Source: an uncultured Eubacteriales bacterium (GTDB lineage Bacteria; Bacillota; Clostridia; Peptostreptococcales; Anaerovoracaceae). From it: a stretch of 55,848 nt of DNA. The notes under the pieces are model-generated. The model was not told the origin of the DNA and did no database searches. It saw only the letters and a list, made by a program, of their open reading frames with translations. This document shows, piece by piece, positions 1-8,379 of the stretch (position 1 is its first letter; every line of letters starts with the position of its first letter). The position numbers and the translations under genes were made by a program. Location of the stretch: assembly GCA_902786815.1 (NCBI GenBank), contig CADADV010000012.1:1-55848 (forward strand). Direction: 5' to 3'.

Positions 1-98
1 GCGCACGGGGATAGCTCGCTGATACTGACAGGGATGCCTGTCTTGAACGAGAAGCCCCCTCCTCTAAGCCGCAAGGCGTAGGTGGGGGAGCACGTCAC
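1..98 (+). mobile_element. Right end of an IS200/IS605-family (TnpB-type) element, partial
   Basis: The first 98 bases have no gene. Positions 50-90 form a long hairpin: CCCCCTCC (54-61) pairs with GGTGGGGG (81-88) with one mismatch, and the inner stem is closed by a GCAA tetraloop. The segment then ends in CACGTCAC. A GAAGCCCC hairpin followed by a short tail ending in TCAC is typical of the right end of IS200/IS605 elements, where the 3' part of tnpB and its omega RNA lie. The tnpB gene would be left of the window. The end overlaps the stop codon of the neighbouring minus-strand gene. The call rests on pattern memory and needs the missing flank. Confidence 0.55.
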
Positions 99-1561
99 TG
101 GTTGAACGTAATCGAGTCGCTGCCCAGTTCCTCCTGAGTGTTTTTGTCATAGATCCGGAAGGACAGTGTTCCTTCCTGGGCGAAGATCGGCACGGGGTAG
201 GAGAAGCGGGCGGAGCCTTTGGATCCGGACTTCCATCCGTTGCCGAGCATGTCTGTCTGACGAGCGCCGGATGGCCACTTGGCGTCATAGTAAATATCCA
301 GCGCCTCGCCCGGAGGGCCTCCGCTGACAGAAACGTGGAAGTACACGGTGTCGGCTCTGCTGGCAGTGTCGATATCGTTGGAATAATCATCGGGGTCCAG
401 GTTGGCCACGATTTTGAAATGCCAGGCGTAGTACTCATTGTAGATTTTATCTACGCCTTCGTATCCGATTTCGTGGAGCTGACCGAGATATTTCTCGAAC
501 TTGTCGCCGCCGTCAGATTTGTGCGATTTGACATATCCATACTTGGCTTTGTTGATTTTGTCCGTAAGGTCCTCGCCGCCTTCGAAGTCGGATGCTTTTG
601 CATAGAGCCGTAGAGCCCGTTCATAGCTTTCGCCGTCAAGGCTTTTGTTGCCTGCGGTGATGTAGCTGTCTCTGAGGAATGCGTCCATGTCTTCCGTGCA
701 GACGGGAACGTTGGCTTCGATGCTTTCTGCCATCGCCCTGGCCTTGGCGGCAGCTTCCTTTTCCATGTTTGGTTTGATGATATAGTAATAAGAACACAGA
801 CCTGCCGTTGCTGCGAGTACTACGATCACGGCGATGGCGATGATGAGCTTCGCTTTCGTGGACAGCTTGTTGTCTTTTACCTCCACATTTGTGTAAGTGA
901 CATCCATGCCTTCGTATTTCCCGGGTTCTTCTCCCGGTTCATGGAGGAAGAACAGTGCCCTGAGCAGATCTCGCTCCAATCCGCAGTTCGAGCAGGAGTC
1001 ACCCTTGTTCAGCTGACCGCAGGTGCAGTACCAGTGGTCGCCTTGTTCTTTGAACCAGTACTTGGGTTTTGTAGGATTCGAGGACATCTTCTCTGTGACA
1101 ACTTCATAGTTGTCCATGATGTCATCGTATTTCTCATCGCTCGGCGTCAGCGGCTGTAATGTAAATTGATTCCCTACGAGTGCGGCACTGCCGTCGCTGT
1201 CCTCGCCATCGTAGTATTCGATATCCGGCTCCGGCTCGAATACAGGGTCTGAATCTTCTGTTGGCTCATAGTCCTCCGCAGGATCATACACCGGCTCCGG
1301 GTCACGCGGACCGAAGTCGCGCACCGCATCCAGCGCATCATAACTGTGCGTGCGGCTCATCTCCTTGTGGCTGTGGGACTCCTTTTGAAGCCGCACCATA
1401 TCCTCCAGATCGTCCGCGCTCTGGGTGTCGCGGCTGACCGGCGCCTCACCGCGGTCGTAGCCTTCCGAGCCCTTGGCGATCTCCTCTATTTCCACGTCCG
1501 TCAGCGTTTGCGTCGTGAACGCCTTGTCTCTGAACTTGTCGGCGAATTTTCCTTTTTTCAT
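95..1561 (-). CDS. Zinc-ribbon single-pass membrane protein, function unknown
   Basis: 488 residues from the ATG at 1561, chosen over the ATG at 1594 because a GGGAG ribosome site lies about 11 bases upstream of it. The first ~170 residues are acidic and rich in D, E and P and look disordered. Residues ~174-196 carry CTCGQLNKGDSCSNCG, a four-cysteine zinc ribbon. A single hydrophobic segment follows at ~237-262. The C-terminal ~230 residues should lie outside the membrane; they begin with a helical, TPR-like stretch (SYERALRLYAKASDFEGGEDL) and end in a beta-rich domain. Zinc-ribbon plus one membrane helix is a common layout of uncharacterised Clostridia sensor-like or surface proteins. The stop codon lies within the presumed IS end, so the C-terminus may be native or slightly trimmed. 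It is divergent from hypF. Confidence 0.75.
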   Translation of the reverse strand: MKKGKFADKFRDKAFTTQTLTDVEIEEIAKGSEGYDRGEAPVSRDTQSADDLEDMVRLQKESHSHKEMSRTHSYDALDAVRDFGPRDPEPVYDPAEDYEPTEDSDPVFEPEPDIEYYDGEDSDGSAALVGNQFTLQPLTPSDEKYDDIMDNYEVVTEKMSSNPTKPKYWFKEQGDHWYCTCGQLNKGDSCSNCGLERDLLRALFFLHEPGEEPGKYEGMDVTYTNVEVKDNKLSTKAKLIIAIAVIVVLAATAGLCSYYYIIKPNMEKEAAAKARAMAESIEANVPVCTEDMDAFLRDSYITAGNKSLDGESYERALRLYAKASDFEGGEDLTDKINKAKYGYVKSHKSDGGDKFEKYLGQLHEIGYEGVDKIYNEYYAWHFKIVANLDPDDYSNDIDTASRADTVYFHVSVSGGPPGEALDIYYDAKWPSGARQTDMLGNGWKSGSKGSARFSYPVPIFAQEGTLSFRIYDKNTQEELGSDSITFNQ

Positions 1562-1710
1562 TTCGTCTGATACTCCCTTACCCCCAAGGTGCAACTGCCT
1601 TCTGCAGCGCAGTCTTATCCACTTATATTATATCAACCGCGTTTCGGGTGAACAATAATACAAATCTTATTATTTGATAAGACTTTGATATAAGACTTAT
1701 AAGGCCGCCA

Positions 1711-1719
1711 TGTTATAAT
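1711..1719 (+). promoter_or_regulatory. Extended -10 promoter of hypF, placing the start site on the ATG
   Basis: TGTTATAAT is a perfect extended -10 element (TGn plus TATAAT at 1714-1719). Six bases separate it from the ATG at 1726, so transcription is expected to begin on or beside the A of the start codon, giving a leaderless mRNA. No -35 is seen at 17 bases and no convincing Shine-Dalgarno sequence precedes the ATG. Confidence 0.6.
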
Positions 1720-1725
1720 AGACGC

Positions 1726-4095
1726 ATGGATAAGGCAATGAAGACAACTATGACAAACACAACAACAGAACGCATCCGGCTCTGGGGCATTGTGCAGGGA
1801 GTCGGATTCCGGCCGTTCGTGGCGAAGATCGCGGACCGGCTTGGGATGAAAGGCGAGGTGCTGAACATCGGCGGGCTCGTGGACATCACTGTGACGGATA
1901 CGCCGGAGCGGATCGAGGTATTTATCGACACGCTCGTAAAGGAGAAACCCGGCCCGTCGGAAATCGTACACATCAAGAGGCAAAAGCTTCCGCGCGAGGA
2001 TTTCAGCGCGTTCACGATCATACGAAGTGATGAAGGCGATGATGAGGCGGCCATGATCCCGGCAGATCTGGCGATCTGCCCGGACTGCCTGCGGGAACTT
2101 TATGACAAAAGCAACCCGCGCCATCTGCATCCGTTCATCAGCTGCCAGCTCTGCGGACCCAGATACACGATCATCGACAAGATCCCTTACGACAGGGACA
2201 ACACATCCATGATCGATTTCCCGATGTGTGATTTTTGCGAAGGAGAGTACACAGATCTGCATGACAGGCGCCATCACGCACAGACAATTTCCTGTCATGA
2301 GTGCGGGCCGAAGCTGATTTGGGCGGGCAGCGAAGGAGAGTGCTCCGGCGGGGACCCCGCATCGGACGCAGCCATTCTGGACCGCGCGGCGCAGATCCTG
2401 AAAGCCGGCGGCGTCATCGCATTCAAATCCGTCGGCGGATATAATCTGGTGGCAGATCCGTTCAGTGAAACCGCAGTTGCGAAACTCAGAGAGATCAAGA
2501 ACCGGGAAACAAAGCCCTTCGCGGTCATGTTCAGAAGCTTGGAAGAGATCCGCACGTACTGCGAGGTCGACGAAACAGAAGAAAAACTGCTGCAGTCTTC
2601 GGCGCGGCCGATCATTCTGCTGGAGCACAGACTGGATGAGCTCAAAGCAGATGGGCGGTCCTTCGACGACTTGAAACGCAGCCGGTTTATCGGTTCGTTT
2701 CTGCCGAGCTTCGCTGCCCAGTACCTGCTGCTGGACCGCATCAGCCCCCTGATCTTCACGAGCGCGAATCCATCGGATATGCCCATGATCAAAGATGAAG
2801 ACGAGATCGGGAGCTTTTGCAAAAGGGCGGGGAAGGTCGATGGCATCCTGTACAACAAGCGGCGGATCAATGTCCGCGTGGACGATTCGGTGGTGCGCGC
2901 GATCGACGGGCAGCCGCAGATGATCCGGCGGAGCAAAGGATACGCGCCGGTGCCGCTCTATGTGAGCGCAGGGAGCACGGAGGAAGAATCCAAATTCAGC
3001 CTGCTGGCCTGCGGCGGACAACTCAAAAATTCCTTCGCGCTGACGAAGGGGCCGTTCGCCTATGTGAGCCAGTTCTTCGGCGATATGGACAGCGTTGAGA
3101 ATCAGTTGATCTATGAAGAAAACGTGGAACGCATGAAGGATCTGTTTAGGATCCGGCCGCAGGCGGTCGTCTGCGATATGCACCCGCTCTACCAGCCGAC
3201 GCTCTATGCTGAAAAATATGCGGAGGAGAACGGACTGCCTTTGCTGAAGGTGCAGCATCACCACGCCCATGTCGCGTCGGTCATGGCCGAAAACAATCTG
3301 GAAGGCAAGGTCATCGGCGTGGCCTTTGACGGCACAGGGTACGGGACGGACGGCGCCATCTGGGGCGGAGAGTTCCTGCTCTGCGAGCGCGGAGAGTTCA
3401 CGCGCAAAGCCCATTTGAAATATGTGGATATGATCGGCGGAGATTCGTCTATGAAAGACGCGCGCCGGTCGGCGCTGAGTTATATGGCGGCGTACCGGAA
3501 CGGATATCTGGACGCGGAGGATGCCGGGGATGACGGAACTGCAAAGTCAGAAGCGGCTGATGAAAGAAGCCGTGAGATCGCGGTGGATATTTCCGACATA
3601 ATAGAATACGGCGCAGCGCAGCTGGCCGGATGTCCGGACAGCCTGCTGATTCTCAAGGCTCTGGACAAAGGCGTCAACGCCATTCGCAGTTCCAGCATGG
3701 GACGGCTTTTTGACGGAGTGTCGGCGCTGCTGGGTATCAAAGACTACAACGACTATGAGGGACAGTGCGCCATCATGCTCGAAGACGCGGCGGCCTTTGC
3801 GCAGAAACATCCGGGCGCAGACAGGGCGTCGGATCTGGCGCTTTCTTTCCACCGGCGGATCATCAATATGATCATACGTGAATGCGAGACGATCAGAGAG
3901 GAGACCGGCGCGCAGCAGGTCGCGCTGACCGGCGGAACCTTCCAGAACAAGATCCTGATGGAAGGAGTCCTGGAGAAACTGCGGGCAGGCGGCTTTGAAC
4001 CTTACTACAATATCAGCGTGAGCCCGAACGATGGAGGCGTCGCTCTTGGGCAGGCATTCGTAGGAATGCACAAGATATTGACAAATGACAGATAA
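1726..4095 (+). CDS. hypF: Carbamoyltransferase HypF, [NiFe]-hydrogenase maturation
   Basis: HypF makes the carbamoyl group that becomes the cyanide ligand of the NiFe hydrogenase centre, passing it to HypE. All family parts are present in order. An acylphosphatase domain spans residues ~14-100 (motif VQGVGFRPFV). Two zinc-finger motifs follow at ~115-190 (CPDC..CQLC and CDFC..CHEC). Next come a YrdC-like domain at ~210-400 and a Kae1-like domain with HHHAH, DGTGYG and TGGTFQN. At 789 residues it is slightly longer than usual because of an acidic insertion near residue 590. The start at 1726 fits the leaderless promoter; ATGs at 1738 and 1750 are alternatives. No hydrogenase or other hyp gene is next to it; hypA lies 18 kb away. 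Confidence 0.95.
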   Translation: MDKAMKTTMTNTTTERIRLWGIVQGVGFRPFVAKIADRLGMKGEVLNIGGLVDITVTDTPERIEVFIDTLVKEKPGPSEIVHIKRQKLPREDFSAFTIIRSDEGDDEAAMIPADLAICPDCLRELYDKSNPRHLHPFISCQLCGPRYTIIDKIPYDRDNTSMIDFPMCDFCEGEYTDLHDRRHHAQTISCHECGPKLIWAGSEGECSGGDPASDAAILDRAAQILKAGGVIAFKSVGGYNLVADPFSETAVAKLREIKNRETKPFAVMFRSLEEIRTYCEVDETEEKLLQSSARPIILLEHRLDELKADGRSFDDLKRSRFIGSFLPSFAAQYLLLDRISPLIFTSANPSDMPMIKDEDEIGSFCKRAGKVDGILYNKRRINVRVDDSVVRAIDGQPQMIRRSKGYAPVPLYVSAGSTEEESKFSLLACGGQLKNSFALTKGPFAYVSQFFGDMDSVENQLIYEENVERMKDLFRIRPQAVVCDMHPLYQPTLYAEKYAEENGLPLLKVQHHHAHVASVMAENNLEGKVIGVAFDGTGYGTDGAIWGGEFLLCERGEFTRKAHLKYVDMIGGDSSMKDARRSALSYMAAYRNGYLDAEDAGDDGTAKSEAADERSREIAVDISDIIEYGAAQLAGCPDSLLILKALDKGVNAIRSSSMGRLFDGVSALLGIKDYNDYEGQCAIMLEDAAAFAQKHPGADRASDLALSFHRRIINMIIRECETIREETGAQQVALTGGTFQNKILMEGVLEKLRAGGFEPYYNISVSPNDGGVALGQAFVGMHKILTNDR

Positions 4096-4106
4096 TTGGT
4101 TATACT
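4078..4106 (+). promoter_or_regulatory. Promoter of the fatty-acid synthesis operon
   Basis: TTGACA (4078-4083), a 17-base spacer and TATACT (4101-4106) form a near-consensus housekeeping promoter. It begins within the last codons of hypF and points at acpP. The predicted start site, about 4113, falls inside the TCTAACAGTTAGA palindrome. Confidence 0.8.
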
Positions 4107-4107
4107 A

Positions 4108-4145
4108 TCTAACAGTTAGACAACTTAATCGTTTGTGCGTCTAAC
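4108..4145 (+). promoter_or_regulatory. Operator palindrome of the fab operon, candidate MarR/FabT site
   Basis: TCTAACAGTTAGA (4108-4120) is a perfect 6-1-6 palindrome directly after the -10 box, over the predicted start site. A second inverted copy follows: GTTAGAC (4115-4121) is exactly complementary to GTCTAAC (4139-4145). The pair can be read as two operator half-sites or as a hairpin in the 5' leader. It differs from the known FapR and streptococcal FabT boxes. The MarR-type regulator at the end of the same operon is the natural candidate to bind it. Confidence 0.6.
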
Positions 4146-4230
4146 TGATTTAATGTTGTATATCAGAGATCAGAAAGAAATCAATAAAGATCTCACTATT
4201 ATGAAGTTTATGTTTTAGGAGGAAATGAAA

Positions 4231-4452
4231 ATGTTGTTTGATCAGATTGCAGCTATCGTAGCAGAACACCTGGATTGTGACGTTGAGGAAATCAAGAGAG
4301 AGTCAACCTTCGAATCACTGGGAATCGATTCACTGGATGCAGTAGAACTGGTTATGAAAATCGAAGAGGAACTCGGCGTTCAGATGGACCTCGACAGAGA
4401 TCTGGAAACAGTCGACGAGCTCATCAAATTCGTAGAAGAGAAGATGAACTAA
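4231..4452 (+). CDS. acpP: Acyl carrier protein
   Basis: This small acidic carrier holds growing acyl chains on a phosphopantetheine arm during fatty-acid synthesis. The attachment motif GIDSLDAVEL is clear, with Ser34 as the modified residue. The 73-residue length is normal. The ATG at 4231 is preferred over the ATG at 4225 because AGGAGG (4217-4222) lies 8 bases before the former and only 2 before the latter. It is the first gene of the fab operon and is followed by a hairpin that may raise its expression over the downstream genes. Confidence 0.95.
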   Translation: MLFDQIAAIVAEHLDCDVEEIKRESTFESLGIDSLDAVELVMKIEEELGVQMDLDRDLETVDELIKFVEEKMN

Positions 4453-4477
4453 TCATTGACAATAAAGAAGATGAAAT

Positions 4478-4500
4478 GACGGCCGCTTTTGGGGCCGTCA
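4478..4500 (+). terminator. Hairpin between acpP and fabK, partial terminator or processing site
   Basis: TGACGGCC (4478-4485) and GGCCGTCA (4493-4500) form a perfect 8-bp stem with a 7-base loop. The 3' side lacks a run of T, so complete termination is unlikely. In this position it would more plausibly stabilise the acpP message or limit read-through, matching the high demand for acyl carrier protein. Confidence 0.6.
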
Positions 4501-4536
4501 ATTCACAATTTGCAGAAATAGCATGGAGAATTGATT

Positions 4537-5481
4537 ATGAAAAAAGGAAGAATAGCTGAAATGCTGGGTATCGAATACCCGATTTTTCAGGGCGGCATGG
4601 CGTGGATCGCGGATGCGGATCTGGCTGCAGCTGTTTCGAATGCAGGCGGCCTGGGCATCATCGCTGCAGGTAATGCGGACACAGAGTATGTAAGAGGCCA
4701 GGTCAGAAAGGCGAAGGAAATGACTAACAAGCCGTTCGGCCTGAACATTATGCTGCTCAGCCCGTTCGCGGATGAGATCGCGCAGATGGTCGTCGAGGAA
4801 GACGTCAAAGTCGTCACAACAGGCGCCGGCAATGCGGGCAAGTACATGAGCCTTTGGAACGAAGCGGGCGTCAAAGTCATTCCTGTCGTTCCTTCCGTGA
4901 CCTTTGCCAAGATGGCAGCGAGAACCGGAGCTTTTGCAGTCATCGCTGAAGGCGGTGAGAGCGGCGGCCATATCGGAGAACTGGCAACAATGACACTGGT
5001 GCCGCAGGTATGCGACGCAGTGGATCTGCCGGTCATCGCAGCAGGCGGCATTGCGGACGGACGCGGCATCGCAGCGGCGCTGTCGCTGGGTGCGGAGGCA
5101 GTCCAGCTCGGGACTAGATTCCTCTCCGCTAAAGAATGCAATATTCACGAAAACTACAGAAAGAAAGTCTTCAAGGCAGGCGACACCGCCACGGTCGTAA
5201 CAGGCAGGAGACTGGGACATCCGGTCAGAAGCATCAAGAACCAGTTTGCCAGAGAGTACGGGAAAATCGAGTACACAGATATTTCCGATGAGGAACTCGA
5301 TCAGTTTGCAGCAGGCAGACTGCGCATGGCCGTTGTCGAAGGAGATGAGAAGGAAGGCTGCTTCCTGGCAGGACAGAGTGCAGGTATGGTCACAAAAGAG
5401 CAGACATGCGCAGAGATCATCGCCGACCTTATGCAGGATGCAGACAGAGTATTAGGAGAACTTAGAAAATGGGAAAAATAG
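4537..5481 (+). CDS. fabK: Enoyl-ACP reductase II, FMN-dependent
   Basis: FabK reduces the enoyl-ACP intermediate at the last step of each elongation cycle and replaces FabI in many Firmicutes. The 314-residue protein opens with GIEYPIFQGGMAWIADADLAAAVSNAG, typical of the nitronate monooxygenase/FabK TIM-barrel family, followed by GGLGIIAAGN. The FMN-phosphate region GGESGGHIGELATM lies mid-protein and AAGGIADGRGIAAALSLGA further on. The ATG at 4537 is chosen because GGAG (4525-4528) is 8 bases upstream; an in-frame TTG at 4531 is less likely. Its position between acpP and fabD supports FabK over a nitronate monooxygenase. Confidence 0.93.
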   Translation: MKKGRIAEMLGIEYPIFQGGMAWIADADLAAAVSNAGGLGIIAAGNADTEYVRGQVRKAKEMTNKPFGLNIMLLSPFADEIAQMVVEEDVKVVTTGAGNAGKYMSLWNEAGVKVIPVVPSVTFAKMAARTGAFAVIAEGGESGGHIGELATMTLVPQVCDAVDLPVIAAGGIADGRGIAAALSLGAEAVQLGTRFLSAKECNIHENYRKKVFKAGDTATVVTGRRLGHPVRSIKNQFAREYGKIEYTDISDEELDQFAAGRLRMAVVEGDEKEGCFLAGQSAGMVTKEQTCAEIIADLMQDADRVLGELRKWEK

Positions 5482-6389
5482 CTTTTGTATTTGCAGGTCA
5501 GGGCGCCCAGAGTGTGGGCATGGGCAAGGATGTATATGACGCGATTCCTGCTGCCCGTGAAGTGTTCACGAAGGCGGACGCAGTACGGCCTGAAACCAGC
5601 GCGCAGTGTTTCGAAGCAGATGCTGCTGAACTGATGCAGACGAAGAATACGCAGCCTTGCGTATATACAGTAGACCTGGCCATGGCGGCAGCGCTTGAAG
5701 CAGAGGGTATCCACGCTGATATGGCGGCAGGCTACTCACTGGGAGAGCTGGCGGCACTCACATACGCAGGTGCCATGACGATCGAAGAAGGAACCAGAGT
5801 CGTAGCAGAAAGAGGCAGACTCATGCAGATCGCTTCTGAAGCGCACGAAACCGGAATGGCTGCAGTCCTGAAACTGCAGGACGATAAAGTTGAGGAAATC
5901 TGCGCGAAGTACCCGGATCTTTATCCGGTCAACTACAACAGTGACGGACAGGTTTCCGTCGCAGGCGACAAGGAACAGCTGCAGCAGATGGCAGACGATG
6001 TCAAGGCTGAAAAGGGACTCGCTAAGATCCTGGATGTCAGCGGCGCGTTCCACTCACCGTATATGAACCAGGCTGCGGAAGATTTTGCGACATTCCTGGC
6101 TGACGCTGAGATCGGAACTGTGAATATCCCTGTATATTCCAACCGCACGGCGCTTCCTTATGAGGGCGACTACAAACAGCTTCTCGTGGAACAGATCATC
6201 AATCCTGTCTACTGGAAGAAGCTTGTCAGGAACATGATCGATGAAGGCGTAGATACGTTCATCGAACTGGGACCGGGCAAGGCGCTGACTTCCATGATCA
6301 CAAGGATTTCAAAGGACGTCAAGATGTATCGTGTGAGCGATATGGAAACTCTGCAGAAGACAGTGGAAGGAGTAAAGAACAATGGGTAA
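5469..6389 (+). CDS. fabD: Malonyl-CoA:ACP transacylase
   Basis: FabD moves malonyl groups from CoA to acyl carrier protein, supplying the extender unit. The 306-residue protein has the GQGAQ oxyanion motif at its start, the nucleophile elbow GYSLGELAAL with Ser90, and the catalytic histidine in SGAFHSPYM (His195). The elbow reads GYSLG where most FabD proteins read GHSLG. The start overlaps the end of fabK by 13 bases, indicating translational coupling. Confidence 0.95.
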   Translation: MGKIAFVFAGQGAQSVGMGKDVYDAIPAAREVFTKADAVRPETSAQCFEADAAELMQTKNTQPCVYTVDLAMAAALEAEGIHADMAAGYSLGELAALTYAGAMTIEEGTRVVAERGRLMQIASEAHETGMAAVLKLQDDKVEEICAKYPDLYPVNYNSDGQVSVAGDKEQLQQMADDVKAEKGLAKILDVSGAFHSPYMNQAAEDFATFLADAEIGTVNIPVYSNRTALPYEGDYKQLLVEQIINPVYWKKLVRNMIDEGVDTFIELGPGKALTSMITRISKDVKMYRVSDMETLQKTVEGVKNNG

Positions 6390-7110
6390 AACAGCAGTCG
6401 TAACAGGAGGAGGATCCGGCATCGGCAGAGTGACAGCACTCAAACTGGCTGCGGGCGGTGCGGACATCGTCATCATCCACATGGATCCGGAAGAGAAAGC
6501 GGCGGAAGTCGTCAAAGAGATCGAAGCGCTGGGAGTCAAAGCAAAGGCAATCCGCATGAACGTTGCAGATTTTGCAGCAGTCAAGGATACAGTAGCAGAT
6601 ATTGTAAAAGAATTCGGCAGCATCGACATTCTGATCAACTGCGCAGGCATCACGAGAGACGGTCTCATCGCTATGATGAAGGAAGATCAGTTCGACGCGG
6701 TCATCGGCGTCAACCTGAAGGGAACGTTCAACATGATCCGCCACTGCACGCCGGTATTCATGAAGCAGAGAAGCGGATGCATCGTCAATGTATCCTCCGT
6801 ATCCGGCCTCATCGGCAATCCGGGACAGGCTAACTACAGCACCTCCAAGGCAGGTGTCGTAGGACTCACCAAGTCAACAGCCAAGGAACTGGTTGGAAGA
6901 GGCGTACGCTGCAACGCGGTTGCTCCGGGATTCATCGCAACAGAGATGACAGCGAACCTGAGCAAAAACAATAAACTGGTCGACATGATCCCGATGAAGA
7001 GAATGGGAACTGCAGAAGAAGTTGCAGATCTGATCGTCTTCCTGGCATCGGACGCAGCAAGCTATATCACAGGCGAGATCATCAAGGTTGATGGCGGAAT
7101 CGCAATGTAA
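6382..7110 (+). CDS. fabG: 3-oxoacyl-ACP reductase
   Basis: FabG reduces 3-oxoacyl-ACP with NADPH. This 242-residue short-chain dehydrogenase has the cofactor motif TGGGSGIG at residues 7-14, the NCAG motif, and the catalytic set Ser139, Tyr152 and Lys156 (NVSSVSG...YSTSK). The C-terminus has the usual SYITGEIIKVDGG. It overlaps the 3' end of fabD by 8 bases and lies in a canonical fabK-fabD-fabG-fabF order. Confidence 0.95.
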   Translation: MGKTAVVTGGGSGIGRVTALKLAAGGADIVIIHMDPEEKAAEVVKEIEALGVKAKAIRMNVADFAAVKDTVADIVKEFGSIDILINCAGITRDGLIAMMKEDQFDAVIGVNLKGTFNMIRHCTPVFMKQRSGCIVNVSSVSGLIGNPGQANYSTSKAGVVGLTKSTAKELVGRGVRCNAVAPGFIATEMTANLSKNNKLVDMIPMKRMGTAEEVADLIVFLASDAASYITGEIIKVDGGIAM

Positions 7111-7137
7111 GTGGAGAAATCCAACAGGAGAAATTAA

Positions 7138-8379
7138 ATGGAAAGAAAAGTAGTAGTAACAGGAATGGGCCTGGTTTCACCGGTAGGAAATGACGTAGAG
7201 ACATTCTGGAACAATATCATTTCAGGCGTGAACGGCATCGGCCCGATCACAAGATTCGACACAACAGACTACGCAGTCAAGATCGGCGCGGAGGTCAAGG
7301 ACTTCGATCCGACGCAGTACATGGAGAAGAGCGAAGTCAGAAGATCCGACCACAACGTGCACATGGGAGTCGCGGCTGCGGTCCAGGCGTTTGAAGACAG
7401 CGGCATCGAGGGTCAGTATGATCCGGAGAGAGCAGCGGTCTACTTCGGCTCCGGAATCGGCGGCATCGAGACGTTTGAAAACAATTTCGAAAAGCTTCTG
7501 ACGAAGGGTCCGAGATTCGTATCACCATACTTCATTCCGATGATGATACCGAACATGGCCGCCGGTACGATTGCCATCAGATACGGCATGCGTGGTCCGG
7601 CTCTGCCATCTGTATCCGCATGCGCATCAGGAACCAACGCCATCGGCGAAGCTCTGCGTCTGATCAGACACGGATATGCAGACGTGGTCATCACAGGCGG
7701 AACAGAAGCAGCGCTGACGCGGACCGGCCTTTCAGGATTCATCAAGATGCAGGCGCTGAACATGACAGATGATGTGAACAGAGCAAGCCTTCCGTTCAAT
7801 AAGGAAAGAGGCGGCTTCGTCATCGGCGAAGGCGCAGGTGCTCTGGTCATCGAGAGCGAAGAGCATGCCAAGGCAAGAGGCGCGAAGATCTACGCTGAGC
7901 TGGCGGGTTACGGCTCGACCTGCGACGCGCATCATATGACAGCACCGGATCCGGAAGCAAAAGCAGGCTCAAAGGCAATCAAGGACGCTTACGACGAATG
8001 CTGCAAGGAAGGCATCATCGATCCGGCGAAAGTATATGTCAACGCCCATGGAACAGGCACACCGCTCAATGACAAATCAGAGACCATCGCTCTGAAGAAA
8101 GTGTTCGGCGACGACGCCTACAAGATCACCATCAGCTCCACCAAGTCCATGACAGGGCATATGCTCGGCGGAACAGGCGCAGTTGAGGCAATCGCTTCGA
8201 TCTTAACCATCAAAAACGGAATCGTGCCTCCGACAATCAATCTGGATGTTCCGGATCCGGAGTGCGATCTGAACTACACACCGAATGTTGCGGCGAAGGG
8301 CGAGTTCGACTGTGCTCTCTCCACATCCCTCGGATTCGGCGGTCACAATGCATGTATAGGATTTAAGAAATATGAATAA
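7138..8379 (+). CDS. fabF: 3-oxoacyl-ACP synthase II
   Basis: FabF condenses malonyl-ACP with acyl-ACP to lengthen the chain. The 413-residue protein has the full KAS I/II triad: Cys162 (SACASG), His304 (NAHGTGTPLND) and His341 (MTGHMLGGTGA), plus the C-terminal GFGGHN motif. AGGAG lies 8 to 12 bases before the ATG. Its stop overlaps the start of fabZ. A second complete KAS II enzyme is encoded two genes on, which is unusual. Confidence 0.94.
   Translation: MERKVVVTGMGLVSPVGNDVETFWNNIISGVNGIGPITRFDTTDYAVKIGAEVKDFDPTQYMEKSEVRRSDHNVHMGVAAAVQAFEDSGIEGQYDPERAAVYFGSGIGGIETFENNFEKLLTKGPRFVSPYFIPMMIPNMAAGTIAIRYGMRGPALPSVSACASGTNAIGEALRLIRHGYADVVITGGTEAALTRTGLSGFIKMQALNMTDDVNRASLPFNKERGGFVIGEGAGALVIESEEHAKARGAKIYAELAGYGSTCDAHHMTAPDPEAKAGSKAIKDAYDECCKEGIIDPAKVYVNAHGTGTPLNDKSETIALKKVFGDDAYKITISSTKSMTGHMLGGTGAVEAIASILTIKNGIVPPTINLDVPDPECDLNYTPNVAAKGEFDCALSTSLGFGGHNACIGFKKYE

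Noticed and set aside
1633-3414. A 593-codon open frame on the minus strand opposite hypF
   Set aside because: It is a shadow of the GC-rich hypF gene, has no domain and no ribosome site; hypF explains the region fully.
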